Origin: Turbatrix aceti
Lineage: Eukaryota > Nematoda > Chromadorea > Rhabditida > Panagrolaimidae
Direction: 5' to 3'
Assembly (NCBI GenBank): GCA_963969345.1
Contig: OZ017770.1
Coordinates: forward strand, 2,737,246-2,801,245
DNA length: 64,000 bases
Shown here: positions 38,325-49,193 of the stretch, in pieces
How positions within the stretch are numbered: position 1 is the stretch's first letter
Layout of the letters: each line of letters begins with the position of its first letter
The notes under the pieces: model-generated
Seen by the model: the letters and a program-made list of their open reading frames with translations, nothing else
What the model was told of the DNA's origin: nothing
The model's database searches: none
Translations under genes and position numbers: made by a program

Positions 38325-38926
38325 ATGTTTTCCAAGAAGTCGTGTTTGCTGATTTTGCTTATAAGCCTTGTAGTGGTTGATACCAAATGGACCTGCTACG
38401 ATGGAAATATCGTCATTGACAGCAATGATAATAATACCGACTACCTTAAAACTTTGTTCCAGCATCCTAATTGTTCTCAACCCTGCTTCGTTTGTGAGTT
38501 TTTTTCTCCGTTAAAAAGTTGGAACGCAAAAAATAGCGATATCATCTGTTGTTTTTTTGCTTACGTTTGTACGCAGGTAACAACCCTGTTTGCAATAAAA
38601 AATAGCATAATTTATTTAATATAAGCATTTCAGTCAATGGCCGTGGCAAGGTTACCTGGGGCGCGTTTGGATGCTCATTTAACCGCTTCAACGGTGCCGC
38701 ACAATCTATCAACGAGTTTGGCGTTCCAATCCCCTTTTTATACAATAACAGCACGGATACAGTTCCCGACGGCGAATGCAAACGACATCCTACACTGCCC
38801 AACATCTACTTTCGACTTTGTAATGGAACTCATTGCAACAAGCCTTGCATTAACCGCGCCGTAGCAACAAGCTCCTTTATTATCACGGTGTTTGTTTTTG
38901 CCCTGCTCTTGATCATGGCCCCGTAA
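38325..38926 (+). CDS. second Ly6-like GPI-type surface protein
   Basis: Two exons, 38325-38493 and 38634-38926, 153 aa. Signal peptide MFSKKSCLLILLISLVVVDT, then WTCYDGN, PNCSQPCFV, FGCSFN, DGECKRHP and the closing RLCNGTHCNKPC, the same Cx(4)CN-x-x-C ending as the Ly6-like gene at 34273-34808. A hydrophobic tail (SSFIITVFVFALLLIMAP) fits a GPI signal. The single intron interrupts the two genes at a comparable point (after the first cysteine pairs, phase 1), supporting common descent. The function is unknown; a surface or neuronal Ly6 role is inference. AATAAA at 38998-39003. Confidence 0.72.
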
Positions 38927-39860
38927 TTCGAACTCTAATGCGTTGTTTTTTTTGTTTCTGTCCACTTTTTTTTATTGTAAAACGTCACCTCTGTAGTAAT
39001 AAACATTTCATTTTGTATTGTTTTTTAAAAATTAAAAATAAATCATGATTTATTATATTTGTTTCGTTTATCGTACATCACTCAACACAAAAATTAGGAA
39101 ACTGATTTGTTGGATTTTATACTAATCGTTGCAAATAAACACGTAAGGGAACACGAAAGGTTGTACACAATTTTAATACACGCAGAATTTTTGTTGCAAA
39201 AAAATTAACGAGAACATCCATAAAGACAGAAAAGTAGAAAAAGTTATAATAACGTTTCTAAACAAACTCAATTCCTTCGATTTGATGTATGTATTGGATA
39301 TTAGTCAGTATGTATTAGTGATAAAAAACTCTACATGCAACTTTTTTCTTTTACACTTTTCAAGAAAAATTATGTGCATTCGGGTAAACAACAATACGTA
39401 GTAACAAAGTTTATCACCAAACTAACCGATGTTTGTTTGGCTCAACCCAAAAATATACAGCGGATCGGAAATTATATTTGCATAAAAAACTCTCGTGTGG
39501 AAAGTTTTGTAATAATGAGGAAACGAAGACTTTCTATTTTGTGGACCAATTTTTTTCGAACGCGACCTTTTTGGATGTCGTCGGCTCGGGATTGTTACTC
39601 ATTCCCGCTCCTTGAACGTGCCAAGATCGGCATGAAGTATTTTGAATGATTTTTTTGCAAGAGTAATGCGCGTTCGCCTGCGAGTTTTCCTAAATCACTC
39701 TAACCCACTGTAAGACATGGCAAGCAATAGTAAGGTAGCAACCACGTAATTTTTGAGCATTTTATTGTTTTTTAATACTATAAAAATTCGGGACACAAAA
39801 TTTTTTTTAATTGGCAAATATCTATTTTTATAAAAAAATCAAAAATACGTCTAAATTGCC
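38927..39860. other. intergenic with a possible Ly6-like remnant
   Basis: AT-rich. At about 39430-39615 (+ strand) a 60-codon frame contains KLSCGKFCNNEE and ends in a hydrophobic DVVGSGLLLIPAP tail, faintly like the end of the two Ly6-like proteins nearby. No upstream exon with signal peptide or other cysteines was found, so it is not called a gene. Confidence 0.25.
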
Positions 39861-40960
39861 TCATTCCATAAGATTGATTACGAAAACTTCAAAAAACAGT
39901 TCAACGTTGTCTGTGAGTTGGTGGTGGCGATTTTTGATACACAGACTTTCCTCGCTTTCATCGAATGTGTAGCTGAAATCTGCGGAAGAGAAAAATTGTG
40001 CTGCATCATGGTCTCCGTCCACATACACATATGCTGGTATGTCAAGTCTGATTATGATCCTGCTAGGAAGACGACGAAGAATGGAAACCAGCTCGTTGTA
40101 GTAGTCTTTGACAGGAAGTAGTGTGCCGTGCCAAAAGCTGCCAATGTGCAAATTGATGTTCTTGACATTGGGAAGAGATGATATAGAGTTCATTATCACT
40201 TTCAGGATCAACGGAAGTGCAGAATTTGTGTCAGAATGCGTAAAGCGCCGATAACAGACTGTCGTCACATGTTCGAATTTTTCTTGAATACACGCATTGA
40301 AGTCGTTTTCTTCAAAATCCAAAATTAAGTCCAAAACATTCCCAGACTCCTTATAAAGACGTTTCTGAAAAAAAACATTAAATAAACTTTTCGAAAAAAA
40401 AAACTCACAGTGAAATCATCGTCGGGGACAATAAAGCTGTGCCTGATGCTTCCGTTTCTCAAACTGAGTATCTCATAACGAGGAATCAGGTCAGTAATAT
40501 CATTCAACTTGGAATACGAAATAATGAGTTGTCGAGTGACGGAAATCAATTTTCTGACAAGTTCCATTGAAAAAGACACTCGGTCAAAACATTCAATTTT
40601 TGAAAGAACTGAAAATTTAAATTTGAAGATTAATAAATAAAACGAATTCTACTTACTGTTGAAGCGACAAAGATCGTTAAAAAACAAAGAATCCGAGTTA
40701 ATGGGGTCAACCGTGAGTTCAAGATTCCGGACGAAGTGGGAAATCCAGCTGCAGCAGTCAGTCCTGCAGAGTCCAGAAATAAGAAGTGAACCGCTGCCTC
40801 GGTATAGATAATACATGACTCGAGCAGTCTCCATGAAAACGTCAAAAGAATGAAACAGTTCTCGAGACGAAAGGACGAGATTCTTGAGATTGTCGGGATT
40901 CTGTGCCTTGATAACGCCCGTAATAACATTCTGGTGATAAGCTGACGAAAGCGGACGCAT
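39861..40960 (-). CDS. uncharacterised 335-aa protein, possibly F-box/FTH-like
   Basis: Three exons, 40960-40657, 40608-40409, 40364-39861, phases consistent. I do not recognise it with certainty. There is no signal peptide or transmembrane helix; the protein is leucine- and isoleucine-rich with alternating acidic and hydrophobic stretches (MRPLSSAYHQNVITGVIK at the start, ISSLPNVKNINLHIGSFWHG and ILRRLPSRIIIRLDIPAY later, ending EVFVINLME). The pattern of short strands and helices with 'LPNVKNINL' spacing recalls leucine-rich-repeat-like tails of nematode F-box or FTH proteins, but no N-terminal F-box is visible. Moderate introns of 44-48 nt and a stop close to AT-rich 3' sequence support it as a real gene. 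Confidence 0.6.
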
Positions 40961-42264
40961 TTTGAGTTGCCTGAAAAGCCACTCACTGTAAACTAAATAA
41001 AGTACACACTTTCAGGCACAAAAGCGCAGAAGACGCCATCAAAAATATATAAAAGTAATAAGAACCGTTGAAAAATGAGGCAAATCAGTGATATCACAAA
41101 AATTGATTCATAAATAGAAAAGAACAGCATTTTAAACAAAAACAATGACAAAATGAATTCAACAAAAAGTTTATTTTTCGTGCCAAGATACTACAGCACG
41201 GCGTGATTTTCGGCGAGTGTGACGTTTTGGTGGTTGATCCAAAGACACGGTGGTGACACGGGGATGTCCCCGGGTGATTTTGTGGTAACATTTTAAAATT
41301 AAGTGTGTCTTTGCTCGTAGAACCTAACTCCGACAGAATGAAGATAACCTCCCAGGTTTATCGTTTTTTGAGCCTCAAAACAAAGGTATAATACATATGC
41401 AATAAGCCAGAATTCGCACAATCAATCAATTATCAAGAGTCAAAGAGGGAATCAAATAATAGAGCAAAAAGGAAGAAAAGCCTGTGAAAAACCGCATGGG
41501 AGAGAGAAAACCAGTCGGCAACGAGAAAACGAAGGAAACGAACGTTTTCTCTACCGTTTCCTTTTCGTTGTCATTGCACCGTGCGTGCGCACCGTGTGTT
41601 GAAAACTCTTGAAGTAATGGTTGTTAGCGTTGATCACAATTCAAATCATTATTTTTAAATTCTCAAACTAAGATAGTAGACTATAGTGGAGTATATCTAC
41701 CCGGGAATCGCGAAATATTCCCGGAGACATTCCCAGGGCACGAACAAGGCTAAATTTTTCGAACAGAAAGAACGAACAAAATGATCGAACTGTAAATGTA
41801 AATCTGAATTTTCTCGGTAGCTACCAACATCCTTACTGATTTGCGCAACCGTCTCTGTTATGAGAAATTAACGGATTAATGTTTGTTTTTTTCAATAAGT
41901 TTAAAATCATAATAATAGTAGCTTTTTATTTCATTTTCGATTCTTGTGTCAAAAAAAAGATAAAACTGAAGCCTTTAAAATTTGTTCGTTGTGTTGCACA
42001 AAATTGACAAAATGTTCACGTTCGTTCATGAACAAAAAAAACAAGTGTTCACCCATCCCTGGTCACCAAACCAATGCATGCCATCACGTTTTCTTACTGT
42101 TATTTTTTCACAACAGTGTGTAACAAGCCGAATTGAATTACGACAACACGATAAAAGGGAACGCTTAGAATCGAAACAGCTCAAGGCAAATTTAAGGCCA
42201 CAATGTACGTACAAATAGCAGACAAGATCGTCATAATAAGGGGATCAACGGTTTTTTGAGTTGC
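40961..42264. other. intergenic, possible repeat debris
   Basis: No gene supported. Around 41730-42070 there are repeated GTTCGTTCATGAAC-like words and a CAGGGATGGGTGAAC-like sequence on the - strand (42050-42064), which might be transposon ends, but I could not find a matching opposite end with a target duplication. Two open frames of about 70 codons here show no motif. Confidence 0.35.
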
Positions 42265-44422
42265 TTAGTTTCCATTTTCGGTAGCGTTTTGGTAATTTTG
42301 AGCCATCAAGCATGCGAAGATAGTCATGACCATTTTTGACTTGACCTCTACAATGTCTTCGGGCAATGCGTAGATGACAGCGCCCAACTTGCGGCCGCTG
42401 GTGATGGCATACTTGGCGTTTGCGATTTTGTCCTGAAAATAAGACGATGCATAGATGAAAGCACGCACGCCTTTGCTCTAATCTTACCTCTTCAGATCTT
42501 CCATTGGTCACGAGTTCGTAGTTGATGATGCCAGGCTTGATGGCGTCGATCAGGTCAATGACAACCAAGCCATTTGAGATGGAAGGGTCGTTAAAGTGCT
42601 TGAGGACGGTGGATTTGCCTGCCGCTTGCAACTTGCCATTTACCCAAGCAATGATCTCAGAGTCTGTGGCGTAGGTGTCTTTTCCACTGCATCGCTTGAG
42701 AACGGCGAGCGTGTAAGCTCTCATGAGCTGCCAAACCAGAGCTGAAAAAAACGACTCGCGTAAAGATGAAACAAGAACGTAAATAAAAATTACCGAGAGT
42801 AAGGGTCTTGTTGCCATCTCGAATATCGCTGCCCTGAATTCCAACCAGGGAAAACTTGAGCATCTTGCCAACGTCAATGGCGTAGTTGCAGTTCTGAATT
42901 TCCGCCAAAAATGACGACATTTTGTTAAAGTTCTTGATGACCTTGTTCCACTGAACGATGCCAGGCTGGATAAAGTCGTACAGCTAAAAAAAGTAAACAT
43001 GAGTCATCCATAAACAAACAAATAATAAAAACATACCTGGAAAATGATGAGCCCGTTGCGCAGATCAATGTAGAGGTAAAAAACGACGGGATCAACGCCC
43101 AAGCTGTTCATCCAGTTGCGGTACATCTTTTCTTCACGAGTTTCCTCAATTACGACTTCATCGAGAACTTCGGTTTCACTGGGATCTGGTAAGCCGGGGT
43201 ATTTGTTAAACAGGTTGGCAATAAACGCCATGTTGAGCTTCTGGTTTGCTTCGACAACATCCACGGCATCGACAAACGCCTTGCAGCCAATTTTATCAGC
43301 TTCTCGAAGCATCGCCTTTGCGCGATCCATGTTGCTGCTTTTTGAAAGGGGTCCGAGGTTGACGCCAGCTCCTTTGGGAGCAATCTGGTGAAGCAAGTGA
43401 GTGTAGATTGTTGAATCGATGATATCCGAGGTAAAGTTAGTAATCCTCCTCTCGCATCCCGCCTGAAAGGAGAACAATGATGCTCAGTGAAAACTAGCTT
43501 AATAAAACCAACCTTGGCAAGATGATAGTTCACCCAGCGGAAAAGGAGATCTTCAGGGGACAACTTGCGAAGGTCATCAAGCGTCTCTCCTTCTCTGAGG
43601 AGGTAGATCATGCCAGGCACATGCTCGAGGTTGATTTGGTTAAAGAGACCGGCGCGAATGATTTGCCAAACGATGCCGAGAACAAGGTGGGGTTTGCCTT
43701 TGTGCAGGTCGTCGGCGTCAATGTTCACGACGTTGCACCCGATGGCTTTGACACTGGTGAGGGCGAGGGTGAGATTCTCCAATTTAGTATACGTGTTAAG
43801 ATTCTTCTTGTTAATTGCTCGTTCATCAATTGTGTCCGGAGCAGAGTGATTGACCAGTTTGCACATGATAACACCGTCCTCAACCTTTTTGTACAGATCT
43901 CCGTTGTCCGGAGCGACAGGCAAGAGGCGTTGAAGGTCAGGATCGTTGCCGAGCATGCTGTTGATCCAGTTGGCAAAAGCGACTTCTTCCTAAACACGGT
44001 AAACAATGTAACAAAACTAAAGTGGAGCCAATAAACGGTACTTACGGCAATTCGGATGGTATGCACAATTTCGGACGAATCTCCGTGAACGTGGTAGGCA
44101 TCATTGACTCTAGCGATGTTCTTCTTCCATCCCTGTGTTTCTTCTGCCTTTCTTTCTGCCAAATCCGTGTAAATTTTGGTAAAATCGGATACCGAAATTT
44201 CACGGGAAACATATTTGTCAAGGAGGTCGCGCACTTGATAACCAGGAAGGTCAATACCAAGTAACTTCAACGCCGGTCCAACATGATCCTTGCTGATTGA
44301 GCCCGAGCCATCGGGATTAACCTAAAGAAATTACAACTGTGGTAAAAAAGACTGAAGGTAATATAAGTTCATACCGATTCATAGGCTTCATGAAGCTCGG
44401 CAATTTGCTCGGATGACAGCAT
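42265..44422 (-). CDS. plst-1: plastin/fimbrin actin-bundling protein with degenerate EF-hands
   Basis: Seven exons: 44422-44375, 44321-44046, 43989-43513, 43462-43037, 42983-42794, 42741-42488, 42432-42265; 612 aa (vertebrate plastins about 627). Four calponin-homology domains follow the N-terminal region: FANWINSM ... [17 protein letters not shown] and [19 protein letters not shown] (CH1), [18 protein letters not shown] (CH2), [18 protein letters not shown] (CH3), [19 protein letters not shown] and [12 protein letters not shown] equivalent (CH4). Two tandem CH pairs crosslink actin filaments into bundles. The N-terminal EF-hand region is altered: loop 1 reads [12 protein letters not shown] (position 1 N, position 12 H) and loop 2 is missing about nine residues between LDKYV and EISVSDF. 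Calcium control is therefore probably lost. No neighbour suggests co-regulation. Confidence 0.95.
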
Positions 44423-47400
44423 CGTGTTGGCTGGGTGAGAGTAGAGTAAACTACCTAAAAGTTGCTGATGACTGACTTTTTATATCACAATCAACAGACA
44501 ACAAGCGATAAGAATACGACTCGGAAATTACGAACTCTGTCTTATATGTGGCGGTCAATTGTCAAGACCCGGGTGATGAGTCATCCAAACGTTTGAATCA
44601 GACAAACGCGCGCATTTGCTTAGTCACTCGGACGCATCATTACAAAAAAATGTTCAACGTCGTAACTAACATAGTCAGCAAAAAAAATGCATAAGCAAGC
44701 AACGACTAACACGGATCAAAGACTAAGTGCTGTATCAGTCAATATGATTCCAAGAAAAAACGAACGCTTGGTTGTCGCTGACTAATAACAAAAATCACAG
44801 CAGCAGCAGTAAAGTAAGATGACAATGTCAAACCAAGTACAGGAATTCCAAAACCAGCTTTCTGGTAGCCTTAATGTACCACTTTCACATAATAAAAACG
44901 GTCATAGAAACTATCAGGCTAGGAAAGGAGGCATGCATAATGTCAAAAAATGACCGGAAAGGAAATACCACACCAAACGACTCCAGAACCGCAGCCAATT
45001 GTTATTTCAAAACCCAGGAGGACATAAATTTCCCTTTTCACTGCTATGTTTCAACACTGGCAGCAAAAAATATGTGTTACAAAAAAAACGAAGACAAACC
45101 TTATCGTGTTAGCTAAAATATAACGAAAGCTGCTACACACAGGACAAGGAACAAAAACAGAAATGACTCATTCAGTCAAGGCGCGCAAAAGCGAGGTCAC
45201 GTTTGTCTTACATTAGTTTTGCCACTCTTTTCTTTGCCTTTCGATCTGCAACTTCGTACAACAACTGAACTCCTTCGTTCACATGCGAAAAAGTGTTTCT
45301 AGGAATAAAATATCCATGAAAATTGAGGCAATCGAATGTCCCGCAAATCAATTTTAAAGAAATGTGACACTATCATGTCGTCGTCGAAAAAGGAGTCAAA
45401 ATTGGAGTAGAACATAAAAAAAACACAAATAAGGAAAAATGGAGCCAACTGAAACGCAATTTATTGAACTATTTAGATAGTTTGTAGCAATTGCAATTGT
45501 AGCAAAGAAAAGAACAAATAAACCGTTTCAGTCTTATAGTGCAGCATTCGCAAAAATAAAAATATGAACATTCTCAAAAACAACCCGGATTCTATCTCTC
45601 TCCTCGATAAAGCACGACCAGTAATCGCCTTAAGTCACAAACTGCGGGATATTTTTGACTGTGGTAAACTATCCTCAGACCCCCGAACTCAGACGCAGTT
45701 TGTACCGAGCGAAAACAAAAACGATTGGAACAAAACTGAAATAATCAGGTTAACTTCAAATCGTTATAGTGGCGCGAATACAAAATGAATGAAAAATATG
45801 ACAATTGCACTCCAAAAAATATGTTTCAAGTGTAAGACAAGCTTTGGTGAAAAATAGGCTACCGCGAATAACGTTTAAAAAATATCTAAAGCGCATAGTA
45901 CACAATAAATGCAAGGTACACATATGCAAAAAAAAGCGCCCCCTAGACACCGATCAATACGGAAGCCATGGTCAAAGTAAACTGGTCAAGGAAGCCCAAG
46001 CGGATTGTTGACAACAAGCCAGTGAGCATCAGCGCAGTCCATCTTCGAATTCAATGTCGCATGCCATTTGGCACGAACCACACCATTCATTTAGGTTTTT
46101 CATTGGTGGCTGGTTACTGAATGAGTGCTAAAGTCATTGCAAATGGAAATACGGAGAAGCGATATAACGGAAAAGCCGCAAAAATAGATTGTGACAAACG
46201 TCTGAATGAATAAAAGCTATGTACGAACGTTCTCATACAGACAATTCATAACTGACCGCAAGGATAAATGCGCCGAAAAACAACGGATGTATCCGTTCAT
46301 AAGGTGAAGCAAAAATGTTTTTGTTAAAAAAACCACTTTGACCACATAAAACGTATCGAAAATTGTGCAAAAAAAGAAACAATGATTGCTGTGGCTGAAT
46401 GAAAGCAAGGTCGAAAGACAGCAATTCATCATGACGTTTCTTCGGCATATTTAAAGACTTACTTAGAGACAGACTTGCCGTGATCCGCTGAACTATGACG
46501 CAGGATGCACAAAAGCAACAAAACCCACACTGTCAATACAAAGGAAAAAAACCCATCCCGTACAAGTCGCGTACAAATCAAGTTCACAAAAACAACGACA
46601 AATAGTGTGTCATCGGTATTTTTAGATGACAATGCTAGTGCGTATGAGATTCGAGATCGATAATTGATTATGGGCAGGTACAAAAAACGACACTGCACAC
46701 AGAGATCGGTGCGCATCTCTCAAAGGGAAGTATTGATAAAGAGACACGAGGACACAGAGAGTATGTCGCATAGAGAGCAGAACTATCACCCTCACCCCTT
46801 CTCAGGAGAAAATAAACAAAGAGAAACGCGCATTTTTTTAGATAACAGAAGGTAAACTATTTGTTCATCTCTATTTTGAGTCAGAAAAGGATCGGGATTA
46901 TTCTGCGCGCAAAAAAGAGGCAGTTTCAAATGCGTCTGACATCCCCTAAAAGCCTATAATTTGCGCATTATCAAGTTGATTTCATGCAAAAATATAAAAT
47001 TGCCGACCAAATCCTCAGGGATTCTTTACGTATTGATGAGTGAGATGCTACTGACGTGAGAAAAACAGGTTCGTTGAACCATATCAGGACAACTTGCATG
47101 AAGGGAAAAAAGTGGAATAACAGCGGAGAGCAAATCGAAAAGTCATTCTGTCTAAGCACACCAAGCCAAGCGATGAGTAACAATGGAAAGAAGTGTAAGA
47201 TACGCCTCGCACTCGTATATTTCTTTTGATGCCACTCTGCGTCAAACAAAAAAGGATCTATTATTTAAACAGGAATCATCATGGACAATAGTCACCAAAA
47301 AACACGGTACATTGATTTGCCAGGATAAAAGTGGCTTTGAATGTCAACATTGCACGTAGCAGTTTTTATGCAATGATCGAATATTTTTTTTTCTCTTCTG

Positions 47401-47970
47401 TAATGTCGAACAACAAAGTGCTAAACTTTGCGTCGAAAATCGGTTTGACAAACTTTGATTCTCGCATGGTATAAAGCTTTTTAAACAACATAATTCGTCG
47501 AATGAAAGACAAAAAAAATAGCCATGCATTGCGCTGTCTGTGTCTGCGTTCGTCATTAAGAGAAAGTTTAGACCGCTTGGGGATTAGAATTTATGGATGA
47601 TTCGACCCCAATACATGCATGTGCTTGCGCGCGATAAATGCCAGCTAAAGGAAAACCGATCGTGTGGCTCCAAGGATGAAAAGCAAGCGCGGGTTGCTAT
47701 GGCATCGTGCCAGCAACGCGCGCAGTAACCAGTTTTTTTCGGTGTGTGTCAATAAACCTTGTCTATTCCCCGTTACTGGACCTCTGTTTAAGTTCATGAT
47801 TTGTTGTTCAAAAAATCAAGCAGAAAGCATAGTTATCAATATTCTACGAGGCATTGCATTTTTTACCTGGATGTGTGCACTCTACACAGGATTCTATCTA
47901 TCTTCAAATCGCCTGACATACATTTTGCCAAAAAATGCCACGGCTCGCTACGATTTATAATGATGTAAGT
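44423..47970. other. 3.5-kb gene-poor interval
   Basis: AT-rich with no exon chain I can support. Small open frames (45564-45788, 74 codons; 47664-47960, 98 codons without a good start) show no family motif. The part nearest 44423 is the plastin upstream region. Confidence 0.4.
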
Positions 47971-47976
47971 AGGGAG
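47971..47976. repeat. 6-bp candidate target duplication, left
   Basis: AGGGAG immediately precedes the left end of the foldback element and recurs immediately after its right end. Confidence 0.65.
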
Positions 47977-48029
47977 CACTGCATGCGCCTTTGCCTCAAT
48001 GGACGAAAAAGAGCGCGCGCGCGCGTCGA

Positions 48030-48281
48030 ATGAATCGTGTTCAAAAAAAGGCCCTGAAGCCAGTAATAGAGTTTTTTGCTTACGGTCACTTGGGTAGGCT
48101 TAGGCATTTCCCAAAGATTGTTTTAAGCCATCGGCGGTCATTGTCGGATTTTTTTGTGCAATGTTACAGACATTGGAAGAACATGAAATTTCCTGAGACT
48201 GTAACTCACCAGAACATCTGTGAATTTTTGAAAATCGAACGTAACTTTTTTCATTACGTCTATAAGAAGCAAATTACGTGA
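48030..48281 (+). other. open frame in left arm of foldback element
   Basis: An open frame of about 80 codons reads KKALKPVIEFFAYGHLGRLR, then LSHRRSLSDFFVQCYRHWK and ICEFLKIERNFFHYVYKKQIT before a TGA. The right arm carries the same frame on the opposite strand with three visible residue changes in about 62. It may be a captured piece of a coding exon or of a lost transposase end; I do not recognise it. Confidence 0.4.
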
Positions 48282-48648
48282 GATGTGCCGTAGCATTATA
48301 GTAGTATGCGAGATCGAACCCAAAATAGAATACGTGCTTCATAATGCGCACGCGCCTATTGTCGTATATGAAAAAAACGTTCATTATTGCGTTCCTTCTG
48401 CTGGTACTTGCATATCAGAAAGCAAAATGAATATAAAAAATGAAAAAGAACCAAAGAAATCAGATGGATAAGAAAAGATACACTCTCTTAGATTCCGACT
48501 TTTGGCTAAAATTCATTCGCTGCAGGAACATCGAATAGAGCTTTTTTTCTGCTTTTCTTCAAAATTCTCCCTTGTTGTTCACCGCGCGTGCGCATTTTTT
48601 ATCATTTTGCGTTCGATCTCGCATACTACTATAATGCTACGGCACATC

Positions 48649-48890
48649 TCACGTAATTTGCTTCTTATAGACGTAATGAAAAAAGTTACGTTCGATTTTC
48701 AAAAATTCACAGATGTTCTGGTGAGTTACAGTCTCAGGAAATTTCATGTTCTTCCAATGTCTGTAACATTGCACAAAAAAATCCGACAATGACCGCCGAT
48801 GGCTTATAACAATCTCTGGGACATGCCTAAGCCTACCCAAGTGACCGTAAGCAAAAAACTCTATTACTGGCTTCAGGGCCTTTTTTTGAA
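48649..48890 (-). other. open frame in right arm of foldback element
   Basis: Mirror copy of the left-arm frame: GRLRHVPEIVISHRRSLSDF and the same ending YVYKKQIT. Differences from the left copy are F/V, K/E and L/I in one short stretch; the remaining residues read the same. Recent duplication or gene conversion between arms can explain this; selection on a protein is not needed. Confidence 0.4.
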
Positions 48891-48959
48891 CACGACACCT
48901 TCAAAAAAATGCACGCGCGCGCTCGATTGAGCAGAAATAAGGCGAAAGCGCATGCAGTG

Positions 48960-48965
48960 AGGGAG
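48960..48965. repeat. 6-bp candidate target duplication, right
   Basis: AGGGAG, direct copy of 47971-47976, flanking the right end of the foldback element. Confidence 0.65.
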
Positions 48966-49193
48966 TGGAAGGAAAACGGAAAAATAACGTAAAATTTTTA
49001 TAACATCATGAAAAAATGGACGGTGATTGGATAACGACACGATGAAGGGATTATAGATATGAACAATTTTCATAACATGAATTTCTCTTTCATCCATGCA
49101 TATAAATTCCTTTCTTTTGGCAAAAAATATGGGTCATTTGTGCACGGAAAGGAAAACATAACAGAAACCAGTGCATAATCGTGGGAGAAAAAT

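Larger units (their letters stand above)
47977..48959. mobile_element. 983-bp foldback element with 380-bp inverted arms
   Basis: Two long arms, 47977-48356 and 48582-48959, are inverted copies of each other around a 225-bp unrelated loop. The terminal 12 bp, CACTGCATGCGC and GCGCATGCAGTG, are exact complements. The element is bounded by a direct 6-bp repeat AGGGAG (47971-47976 and 48960-48965), consistent with a target duplication. Arms are almost identical over the inner 300 bp (a handful of substitutions) and less so near the GC-rich outer part, where GCGCGC runs vary. Each arm contains the same open frame (see the two entries below). This is a foldback or MITE-like DNA element; a 6-bp duplication does not fit hAT, so the superfamily is unassigned. 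A transcript through it would form a long hairpin. Confidence 0.8.

Noticed and set aside
41730..42075. Possible hAT-like element with CAGGGATGGGTGAAC end
   Set aside because: No matching inverted partner and no 8-bp duplication could be found around either proposed end.
45564..45788. 74-codon + strand frame with a fair ATG
   Set aside because: No homology, no splice signals, AT-rich intergenic surroundings; could be real but cannot be supported.
47664..47960. 98-codon + strand frame with a hydrophobic segment, tested as a first exon of TMEM231
   Set aside because: It does not align with the TMEM231 N-terminus, which is found at 49302-49412 instead; it also abuts the foldback element.
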